Of a DNA stretch of 64,000 nucleotides, positions 53,485-62,663 are shown piece after piece (the stretch's first letter is position 1; every line of letters starts with the position of its first letter). The position numbers were made by a program, and so were the translations under genes. This DNA comes from Closterium sp. NIES-65 (lineage: Eukaryota; Streptophyta; Zygnematophyceae; Desmidiales; Closteriaceae). Location of the stretch: positions 186,001 to 250,000 of the forward strand of contig CANXME010001279.1 in NCBI GenBank assembly GCA_948144175.1. Reading direction: 5' to 3'. The notes beneath the pieces are model-generated. The model was not told the origin of the DNA and did not search any database. It saw nothing but the letters and a program-made list of their open reading frames with translations.

Positions 53485-55622
53485 AGACCGCACCACTCTT
53501 ACGCCGCTCAGTCGGCCGGTTGCAGTCTCCCTGGCAGACCCCTCTGGGGGTCCTGTCCTTGCTAGCTTCTCCACTGTCTTACCGTGCGTGGCAGCCCCCT
53601 CTGGCACCCTGTCAGGTCTCTACCTCCCCTCGTTCTCTACAAACTTGGTGAGTGGAGCGGACCTATAGGATAGGGGGGTTGACTAGTTCACTCCTGCGAG
53701 TCAGCGAGTGACCCACTGCACGTGTGCTCAGACAGGCCGACACTTGGCCACGTTCACCCGTCGGCCAGGGTCAAGCTTGTACACCCTTACTACTGAGTCT
53801 CCTCCGGCTGCTGAGTCTACCCAGGTAGCTGCGTCAAGTCAGGTGTTTGCTGCAGCGTCCCGGTCTGGTCCTTAGTCTGCTCCCTGCTCGTGTCGTCTGC
53901 TGTCCCACTAGACTCTCCTTTGGAACCACCGCCTTGGTCACCCCTCCTTGCCTCGTCTCCAAGGCATGGCCTCCCGTGTCCTTGTCTCTGGTCTCCCTCG
54001 GTCTCTCCCTCCCCTACCTCTGTGGCCTGGCCCTACCTGCGTCCCTTGCGTCGAGGGGCGACAGCGCGTCGCCCCTCACTCCTCCGAGTTTCCTCCCACA
54101 GAGGCTCCGCTGCAGACTCTCCACATGGATGTGTGGGGCACAGCCCGCGTCAGTGGGCAGGGGCGAGAGCGGTACTTTCTGCTGGTGGTTGACGACCACT
54201 CGCGTTACACCACAGTCTTCCCCTTTTGCACCAAGGGTGACGTCACTGAGGTGTTGATCGACTGGATCCGCGCAGCTCGTCTCCAGCTCATAGAGAGTTT
54301 CGGCACGGACTTTCCTGTTCTGCGTCTGCATTCGGATAGAGGCGGGGAGTTTTCCTCTGCCCGTTTGGGAGCCTTCTGTCGTGCACAGGGCATCCGCCAG
54401 ACCTTTACAGTTCGAGCCTCTCCACAGCAAAATGGGATTGCTGAGTGCCGCATTGGCATGGTCATGGACGTCGCTCGTACGTCCATGATGCATGCGGTTG
54501 CCCCCCATATTTTGTGGCCGTTTACGGTTCAATACGCCGCGCATCAGCTCAACCTTCAGCCCCGGGTCTCCTTGCCGGAGACCTCCCTCGCCTTGGGGTG
54601 GACCGGGAAGTTTGGCGCTGCGTCTGCGTTTCGGGTCTCAGGATCTCGGGCGTTTGTCCGCGACTTGTCTGCGGACAAGCTGTCCCCCCGTGGTGTTCCC
54701 TGCGTCTTCCTTGGCTTCCCCCCTGGCGCGCCTGGGTGGCAGTTTTACCAACCCACCTCGCGCTGTGTTCTGTCCTCCCAGGACGTCCCCTTTGACGAGT
54801 CGGTACCTTACTACCGTCTCTTCCCCAACCGCACTCCGCCTCTCCCCCCGCCGTGGCTCTTCCTTGCACCAGGTCCTCCCCCGGTAGACCCCCTCCCCCC
54901 TCAGGGTCCTGCCCCGTCAGGTGTGTCCCAGGTAGACGCAATCGAGCCTGTCGAGGTAGCTGTTGACTCTGGTGCTGCTAGAGGTGCTGAGCCTGCGGGT
55001 GCTGGGTCTGGGGGTGCTGAGACTGGGGGTGCTGAGCCTAGGGGTGCGGAGTCTGGGGGTGCTGAGTCTAGGGGTGCTGAGTTTGGGGGTGCTGAGCCTG
55101 GGGGTGCTGGGTCTTGGGGTGCGGAGCCTGGGGGTGCCGAGCCTGGGGGCACTGGGTCTGCTCGTGTGGCCGCCGGCGGTGCTTCGTCAAGGCGGGAGCC
55201 ACTCTTTCCACAGGAGCTGCGCAAGTGGTTTGCCCGCCGCTAGAGACGTGCTGTTGAGACTGGGGGTGCTACTGGGGCTACTGGACTTGGTCCTGCTGGA
55301 GCTGCTGGGGGTGTTGGCGCTGGTGTTTCTACTGGCGCTGGTGCTTTTGGAGGTGCTCCTGAGGTTACTGGACCTGACGGTCCTACTGGAGTTGGTGCTG
55401 CTAGAGCTGGAGCTGCTGGGGGTGTTGGCGCTGGCGTTGCTGCTGGCGATGGTGCTTCTGAGGGTGCTGGAGTTGGCGCTGTTGGAGCTGGAGGTGTTGT
55501 TGGCGCTGGTGTTGCCGCTAGGGGTACTGGTGCCGTCCTTGCTGGTTTTGGAGGCGCTGCGCGGCCGAGGCCGTACTTCGTTCCGCTACTGGAGCAGGTT
55601 CTTGGTCCTGCTCCTTCCTTAG
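53485..55622 (+). pseudogene. Copia D protease, integrase and Gly-rich linker
   Basis: Protease remainder (RPVAVSLADPSGGPV) lies in another frame to about 53660. Integrase: H/C-rich start near 53720 (THCTCAQTGRHLATF), then core with Asp in LLVVDDHSRYTT, Asp in LRLHSDRGGEFSS and Glu in SPQQNGIAECRIG, open from 53948 to 55243. After PQELRKWFARR a TAG at 55240 precedes a Gly/Ala-type linker that is shifted in frame (Leu/Val-rich as read). Confidence 0.85.
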
Positions 55623-57590
55623 AGTGTCCACAACCTGTCCAGTCGTAGTCACACTTACCTCCCGCCTCCCTTCTACCTGCTCCTTCTCCCTACCCTGGTC
55701 CTACTGGAGGTCTTGCTGAGCGTCCTGAGCCTGCGTCTCGTCCTGCGTCGCCTGTTCGTGTTGCTCGCACTAGTCGTAGTGCTGCACGTCCGCGTCCTCG
55801 TGCGGTCCCCGGCACACACCAGATGGCGCTGCGTTATTCCACTGATCCTCTGCGTGTCCCCTTGCCGTCTCCTCCAAAGTCCTCTCTTCCTTCTCTTGCT
55901 GACCCGGAGTCTGACTCCCTTCATGCTGCTAGTCCTTCGGTCACGTGCCTTCTTGCTACTGTTGTCACTGACCCTTCGTTTGAGTCCACTACTGCGTCTG
56001 CCCTAGTTGCTAAGCTTGTCGACTTCGCTGCTCGTTGTCGTCTAGACTACGCTGCCAGTCTCATTGCTGAGTTTGAGTCTGTCTGTCCTCCGACCGTCCG
56101 GGGTGAGTGTGCTCTTAGCACGGACGTCCTTGAGGACAGGCAGAAGGAGTTCCAGTGCTTTGCTGTTGCTTTACCCCATCTCGTGTCCACGCTGATTGCC
56201 CCTGAGGGAGACCCGGATGCACCAGACATCCCGACTCCTCGATCGTACGCTGAGGCGATCGAGGGTCCCTACTCCTCTCAATGGCAGTCAGCCATGGACG
56301 CAGAGATGGCTTGCTGGAAGTCCACAGGCACCTACGTCGACGAGGTTCCCCCACATGGGGCGAACATCGTCAGTGGCATGTGAAAATTTTAGGGTTAAGC
56401 GGCCGCCGGGTTCTCCGCCTGTCTTCAAGGCGCGTTACGTGGCTCGAGGCTTCAGTCAGCGGCAGGGAGTTGACTACGGTCAGTCTATGGTCTCCGCCAG
56501 GCGCCCCGTGAGTGGCATGACACACTGAGGACTACACTTGCGGCTCTTGGGTTTGTTCCTTCTACAGCCGACCCGTCGCCTCTCTCGCACCGACACCTCT
56601 CTGCCGCTGTTCTACATCCTCATGTACGTCGACGACTTGGTCTTTGCCACTGCTGACACTGCTGGACTCGCCCACGTGAAGTCCGAGCGGTAGAAGAGAC
56701 ACACGTGGACAGACCTGGGTGAGCTGCGCAGCTACCTTGGCTTGCAGATCACCCGGGACAGAGCACAGCGCACCATTACCCGGACTCAGTCACACATGGT
56801 GCAGCAGGTCCTTCAGCGCTTCGGCTTCACGTACTCCTCGCCTCAGGCCACTCCTCTGTCTACTCGCCAATCGCTCTTAGCTCTGCCTTCGGATGAGTCC
56901 GTAGAGCCGAGTGGCCCGTACCCAGAGCTTGTTGGCTGCCTCATGTACCTGATGACCTGCACACGACCTGACCTTGCATACCCTCTCAGCATCTTGGCAC
57001 ACTATGTTGTTCCTGGGAGACACCGACCAGAGCACATGGCTGCAGCGAAGAGGGTGTTGCGCTACGTGTGCACTACGTCGGGCATGGGGCTAGTGCTTGG
57101 AGGGCGACGTCGAGTGGTCCTCACAGGTCACGCTGACGCTTCTTGGGCTGACGACCAGGCTCTACAGCGGTCGTTACAGGGTTACACCTTCAGTCTTGGC
57201 TCCGGCTCTGTTTCGTGGCGGTCTACCCGCTCGTCTTCTGTTCTTAGCTCCAGCTGTGAGGCTGAGATCTACGCCACAGCCATGGCTGCACAGGAGCTAC
57301 GCTGGCTCACCTACCTGCTGACTGACCTAGGAGAGCCGCCTCGTTCTCCTCCAGTTCTGTACGTAGACAACAAGGCCATGCTGGCCTTGTGTCGGGAGCA
57401 TAGAATGGAGCACAGAACGAAGTAGATTGCTCTCCGCTACTTCCTGGCTCGTGAGCTGCAGCAGCGTGGTCTGCTCGGCCTCACCTTCGTGGCCTCTGAG
57501 GCCAACACTGCTGATATCTTCACCAAGGCTCTTCCGCCTTGTGATCATTAGCGCTTTTGTATTTTGCTAGGTCTTGTGCCTACCTGGCCT
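55623..57590 (+). pseudogene. Copia D RT and RNase H with internal deletion
   Basis: RT N-terminal region open at 55823-56383 (AEAIEGPYSSQWQSAMDAEM). It is broken near 56383, then GFSQRQGVDY is joined directly to YGQSMVSARRP at about 56478, removing roughly 250 bp of RT present in the element at 43-46 kb. The active site YVDDLVFA is intact at about 56624. RNase H is open at 56742-57425 (ADASWADD, SSCEAEIYATAMAAQEL) with a TAG replacing the next codon after HRTK, then continues to NTADIFTKALPPCDH. Confidence 0.87.
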
Positions 57591-57807
57591 CACTTGCTCT
57601 CTTCTTGATCTTGTTTGTACTGTACTCTTTCTATACCTGCACTTGCTTGTTTACCTTTATATATATGATCTTGCATGTGAGCTGGCCTTGTGGCCTTACT
57701 CTTGTGCTCGGACTATGTGGTGACTTTGTGATCCACCCTGAGCTTACTTTGCTTTGCTTGACTGGTCTTGTGACCACTTGTTCTCCCCCACTTTGCCTAT
57801 GGGGGTG

Positions 57808-57940
57808 TGTCAGAACATGATAGCTTATACATTTGTGTAGGTTGTAGTGGGGTAGCCCATAAGGGGTACAACCCAATTAGGGTTAGTACTTGTACCCAAC
57901 TGTTTCATAGTTCATTCATTCCCTCGTTTTAACTTTCACA
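57808..57940 (+). repeat. Right LTR of copia element D
   Basis: 133 bp with three differences from the left LTR (ggttg for ggctg, aatta for aataa, cattc for caatc). Confidence 0.93.
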
Positions 57941-57945
57941 TTGTG

Positions 57946-58832
57946 GACGAGTATGAGGTGGGAAGAGGCGGCCCTCTACAGCTTCGGATGAAGTTGTTGG
58001 CGGATGACACAACGGTTCCGCTGTGGTCGCTCCGGAAACACTGGAAACACTGCGGCGGAAAGAACAAGCGGGAGAAATGGGCGAGTCGGTGGGGTGGCAT
58101 CATTGATTGGGAAAGGGCAGTCCGGATTCGTGAATCGCTGGTCACCCCAAGTCGACCGAGGGATGTTCTGCTGCGAATATACTGCCTCAATGTGCAAGTG
58201 GGGGAGAGACTGGAATTTCTCAGTAGCAAACCAGTCTGCCTGCATTGCGGGGGGTTTGAGACACTAGAGCACTGTCTCGTGGAGTGCCCGAAAATTCAGG
58301 GGGTGGTTTTGGCGGTCAAAAAAGCATTACGGATGATCAACCCGAGTAGGAAAAGCGACACACTTGGCGAGTGGCTGTTTGGCAAGGAGGGGTCCCAGTC
58401 AGTATTTCCTGTGGCATCGCTGGTTGCGATTGCCCTGCACCAGTTATGGGTGGAACGATGTGAAGGAGCCTTCAGGGGCTGCAAATTCCACACGCGGAGA
58501 GTCCTACGGAGGATTGAGTCTGCCCTTCGCATGCATGTTAATGTTTACGTGCGAGCCTTGGCAATAAGGATGCAGCAGCGTGGGAAAGTTCAGCAGACCA
58601 GGTGGTAGAAAATGACGGGGCAAGAATGTGACCTTCTGGATCGCATCAGAGTAACGGATGGCAAAGGTTGGAAGTGGCCCAACAGTTTTGCGGCAATTTG
58701 GGGCAAACCTCGCAGGCCCCGGATCCATGTCTGAGGATCAAATTCTCATGGGCGGGTCTTCCTGTCTCTCATGGACAGTCACGACTGTTTATGCATTGTA
58801 CACTTATGTTCTGGTGTATAATTCATATAAGC
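57946..58832 (+). pseudogene. LINE ORF2 part 4 (C-terminal zinc finger) and 3' UTR
   Basis: Open frame to TAG 58606-58608 continuing the LINE after the third insertion (VDEYEVGRGGPLQLRMKLLADD). It contains an RT-associated zinc-binding region: LLRIYCLNVQVGERLEF, CLHCGGFETLEHCLVECP (C-x2-C-x7-H-x4-C), then a helical tail ending QQRGKVQQTRW. A 3' UTR of about 220 bp leads to the poly(A). Confidence 0.9.
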
Positions 58833-58842
58833 AAAAAAAAAA

Positions 58843-58858
58843 CCACGACAGCCATATC
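58843..58858 (+). repeat. LINE target-site duplication, right copy
   Basis: CCACGACAGCCATATC directly after the poly(A) at 58833-58842. Confidence 0.9.
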
Positions 58859-59412
58859 TCCCCCAAGAGCTTTCAGCAAACCAGATGCGGCCTACGAGAG
58901 GCTCCAATGGATCCTTTGAAGCGAAAATTGAGGCGCATTCGACGAAGGGGGACGCGCGTGTCTATTAGACAAGGCGACACACCTTAATCTGTTTCCTCAC
59001 TGGCGTGAACCTGACAAAACACTCAACATTGAAGAAGAGGAGCAAGCACGACAAGAAGTCGAGGAACTACGCAAACAAAACGAAGCGCAACAACAAAAGC
59101 GCATCACCGCAAGTGCCGGATGGGGACCACCTATAGGCGGAGGCAGGGGCAGAAATACCAAAGGTGGATGGGGTGTATTAAACAGCAGATAGGGCATGGG
59201 GCCAATGAGCCACATTGGAAGGTCCCAACTGGGAAGGATTTGGTGTCGTTTCTTTACTTTTGATCCATTTTTTCTTACAGTTCTCTGATATAGTAAAGGT
59301 AACGCGGGAGATGATTATGAAACCTTTGATGTTCTGCCAGTTTCTAGCTAAGAGTCTCAACGTTTGCGAATCATCATTCTTCTTTATTTTTATTATTATT
59401 ATTCTTCTTTTG

Positions 59413-59416
<4 letters not shown>
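58859..59416 (+). other. Pre-LINE flank with short coding-like remnant
   Basis: The split ORF ends at 58919. A further stop-free stretch (about 58980-59192) reads FPHWREPDKTLNIEEEEQ then a charged coiled-coil and WGPPIGGGRGR, ending in TAG. It has no in-frame ATG and no recognised family. It may be the continuation of the ORF that the LINE split. Confidence 0.35.
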
Positions 59417-59487
<71 letters not shown>

Positions 59488-59560
59488 GTGTGTGTGCGTA
59501 TGTATGTGTCTATGTGTCTGTGTCTGTATGTGTGTGAATATGTGTGTCTGTGTGTGTGCG
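59417..59560 (+). repeat. GT microsatellite
   Basis: (GT)n nearly pure from 59417 to about 59482, then decaying tgtgtctgtg text to 59560. Confidence 0.97.
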
Positions 59561-59642
59561 TGTTGCATCAGCCGCATTTGCCGAAGCCGAACTCCACGGT
59601 CTTCGAATATGCGCCAACAGCTGCAACGCGAGCAGTGGGGTT

Positions 59643-59774
59643 TGTCAAACATTATATATGTTGTGCTTGTTTAGGCTACAGTGGGTTAGCCTATAAGGGG
59701 TACACAATTCTAAACCCTAAACCCTAAACTCATTTCGCTGTTAGTTCAATCATTCCTGTTCAGTTATTCCAACA
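59643..59774 (+). repeat. Left LTR of copia element E, with telomere-like repeats
   Basis: 132 bp. Shares gtgggttagcctataaggggtac with the other copia LTRs (first 20: gtgggttagcctataagggg) but has CCCTAAA-type units at 59711-59730 where the others have the second hairpin. Confidence 0.85.
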
Positions 59775-59849
59775 TGGTATAGAGCAGGTCCTTCCTAGGA
59801 CCAAAATTTTTAAGGGCCCACCACTACCTACCTACCTACTTGCGCCCTA

Positions 59850-60300
59850 GGGCGCCTCGGCTTTGTCACGCCCCTAGAGGCCCCCCCCTTGACGGCCCCG
59901 CGCTTACCTACCTAGCGGCCCCGTCGGCCCCTAATAGGCCCCGTTAGGCCCCGCGCGTACCTACCTAGCGGCCCCTAACGGCCTAGTCGGCCCCTAGAGG
60001 CCCCGTTCAGGCCCCGTCGGCCCCGCGCTAGCCCCGTTCAGGCCCCGGTCGGCCCCGCGCTCGCCTCTCTAGGGCCCCAAACAGCCCCGCCGACCCCGCT
60101 CCCGCCGTCCCTAGAGGCCCCAACCGGCCCCGTGCCCACCGTCCCTAGAGGCCCCGAGCGGCCCGTTCCCGCCGCAGCCCGCGACCGAACCGAGCCGCGC
60201 GCCCCGAGCCGCGCGACCCGAGCCGCGCGCCCCGAGCCGAGCCGCGCGACCCAGCCAAACCGCGCGACCCGGCCCGAATCGAGCCGCGCCGCCCTGCCCT
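59850..60300 (+). repeat. GC-rich tandem leader of copia element E
   Basis: Two blocks: ggcccctaacggcc / cccgtcggccccta-type units, then gccgcgcgacccgagcc-type units from 60170. Same position as leaders of elements A and D but different repeat sequence. Confidence 0.8.
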
Positions 60301-60357
60301 AACTGATCCGTCCTAACTGCTTCTCCTACTGCTACTGCTTCTATTTCTGCTGTTCCT

Positions 60358-62221
60358 ATGGCTAGCCCACAGGTTCTCGTGTTCGATACTGAGGGCCGCC
60401 CTGTGAAGTTTGACACCTGGCTCGATGACCTGCACCTCTACCTATAGCTCACAGCCAAGGATGACATCTCACTGTACGATCACGCCCTAGGCCATGTCAC
60501 TGCCCCTGCTGCTACTGCTGACAGCACTGCTCGCTCACAGTGGCAGACTCATGATGCCCACGCTCGCTTCGCTATTCGCAACTCCCTGCCGATAGACGAA
60601 CGCGAGCACTTTGGCCAGCACAAGACTGCACAGGCACTGTACACAGCTGTCGTTGCTCGCTACTCCTCACCTGCCTCTGCCGCGCTATGCCGTCTCTCCC
60701 TCCCCTACCTGTTTCCCGACCTGGCCTCGTTCCACACAGTCGCTGACCTCATCACGCACCTCCGTACTAGTGAGGCCCGCTTCTGTGCCGCCATGCTTGC
60801 TGAGTTCCTTGCCACGCACCCCCCTCCACTCTGGCTCACTCTCTACCACCTAGTCACCCGCCTCCCTGACACACTGCGTGCTGTCAGGGACCACTTCCTA
60901 GCTCGCTGCCCCACTGAGCTCACCATTGCCCTCCTCGAGAAGGAGCTACTTGCAGCCGAGACTAGCATAGTCGCTGTAGGTGCCTCTCCTGGCGACCCTC
61001 GTACCCCGTTCTTTGAGGGGTGTTCTCCTTCCCCCCTTCTTCCCTCTGTCACCTCTGCTGCTGCCGTCGACCTTCTTGGTGCTGAGAAGGTCGGCGCTGC
61101 GTCTGCCTCTAGCGGGCGCCGCAGCGGCAAGGGCAAAGGGGGCAAGGGTGGTGGCGGTGACGGCGGGGGAGGCAGCGGTGGGGGCGGTGGAGGCGGTGGG
61201 GGTGGTGGCTCGGCTGGAGGGGCGAGTGGTAGCGGTGGGGGTGGTGGCGGCAGCGGCAGGGGAGGCGGCAGGGGCGGAGGCGGTGGTTGGGGTGGCGGTG
61301 GACGAGGCGGCGGCAGGGGTTGGGGTGGTCGAGGAGGTGGCGGCGGTGGTGGTGGCCGTGGAGGCGCTGGCGATGGCCAGGGCCAGCAGCACACTCCTTC
61401 GCCCCAGGAGGTCCGTGAGTGGTACTCTCTGCACGGTGGTGGGGGTGGTCTTAGCTGCACGTACGTCATTCGCACTGGTGACCGCACTGGTCAGCAGTGT
61501 GGACGACCGCACGCCACATAGCGCTGCTTCGCTCGTCTCGACGACGCCTGGCGTGTTCAGTTCCCTCAGGCCACTGAGCTGCCCCGCTGGATCGATCTCC
61601 TGAAGAAGGGGATTGATATCTATGCTCTAGACTTTGATGCTATTCTATCTGCTATGTATGTGATGTCTACTAGTGGAGAGGGTGCTGAGTACTTGTGTGT
61701 GCCGCCCGATCCGGGCATTAGGGCCAGTGCGTCTGCCGCTCCAGGTACTCGCGTGTCGGCTACCCCAGGTGCTGGTGAAGTAGCTGCTCTAGGTGCTTGT
61801 GTGTCTGCCCCCCTTGGTACTGAGTCGACTGCAGCACTGCACACCTTCACACTGGACTCAGGTGCTTCTCGATGCTTCTTTCGTGACCGCACTGCCCTTG
61901 AGCCGCTTGCTCGGCCAGTTGCTGTCTCCCTTGCTGACCCCTCTGGGGGTCCGGTCATTGCGACCTCTTCCACTGTCCTTCCCTGTCCTGCGGTCCCGTC
62001 GGGCACACTATCAGGTCTCCACCTCCCCTCGTTCTCTACGAACTTGGTGGCAGGATGTGCGCTCCACGACGGGGGTGTTCACCAGTTCACCCCTGCCTAC
62101 GAGCGCGTGACACACTGTATGTGTGCTCGTACGGGCCGTCACTTGGCTACCTTCACTCGGCAGCCGGGGTCGGACCTGTTGACACCGACTACTGAGTCCC
62201 CTCAGGTAGCTGCGTCTGCGA
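60358..62221 (+). pseudogene. Copia E gag and protease, interrupted
   Basis: Opens MASPQVLVFDTEGRPVKFDT. A TAG near 60447 interrupts the capsid region, after which the frame continues (YLFPDLASFHTVADLITHLR) through a Gly-rich linker at about 61140-61370. The zinc-knuckle-like block near 61456-61530 shows the same C-x13-C-x3-H-x4-C spacing, with TAG at 61518-61520. The protease active site TLDSGASRCFF lies at about 61851 in an open frame ending with the element. Confidence 0.85.
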
Positions 62222-62611
62222 TGGCTCTATTTTCAAGGCACTTGATGCCATCGGAGGAATGTGCCACGATGCTGCAAAAGCATTGACTTTTAAAGGGCAG
62301 CCCAGAATAAATGGTCAGCATGGCATTGGCTGCAGAATGGTTCATTTAGCGACGATATCGGACCACACATTTTCCTGCTCAGGCAAATCGTTGTACTTAT
62401 ATTACCCCACTGTGATCCTCCTAAAACAGATGAATTACCACGACATGGCGGAATGATTGTGCAACTGGTCGAATTTGAATCAAACCCAAAAAAAAAGAAG
62501 GAAAAAGCAAGTAGAGGCGCCCCCCTAGTAACCTGTTTTGCCAGACCACCTACATTTGTGTGGATGTTCTTTCTTTCTTTCTTTCTTTCTTTCTTTTTTT
62601 CTTTTCTTTTT

Positions 62612-62663
<52 letters not shown>

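Larger units (their letters stand above)
50916..57940 (+). mobile_element. Ty1/copia element D, nearly full length, nested in the LINE
   Basis: 7,025 bp with 133-bp LTRs at 50916-51048 and 57808-57940 that differ at only three positions. Flanks are TTGCG and TTGTG (5-bp duplication with one mismatch). Primer site tggtatagagttgg at 51049, polypurine tract tatgggggtg before the right LTR. Order: repeat leader, gag, protease, integrase, RT, RNase H (copia order). Frameshifts and an RT deletion make it defective, but its LTRs show it is the youngest LTR insertion here. Confidence 0.95.
40536..58842 (+). mobile_element. Full-length LINE (non-LTR retrotransposon) interrupted by three copia insertions
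   Basis: A 16-bp target duplication flanks the whole unit and a 10-base poly(A) ends it at 58833-58842. Subtracting the copia insertions leaves about 5.8 kb: 5' UTR, an ORF1 remnant, ORF2 (endonuclease, RT, C-terminal zinc finger) and a 3' UTR. Frames rejoin at the insertion points, for example MSFVDEYEVG across the third insertion. Several stops and frameshifts show it is inactive. The L1-like order (APE-type endonuclease then RT) assigns the class; the clade is not resolved. Confidence 0.93.
59643..62221 (+). mobile_element. Truncated copia element E (LTR, leader, gag, protease)
   Basis: LTR at 59643-59774 (TGTCAAAC...CCAACA), then primer site tggtatagagcaggtcc, a GC-rich leader, gag and protease. 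Similarity to element D stops at about 62215. Integrase, RT, RNase H and the right LTR are absent within the window. Confidence 0.87.

Noticed and set aside
59374-59674. Frames of alternating Cys-Val or His-Thr
   Set aside because: Products of the GT microsatellite.
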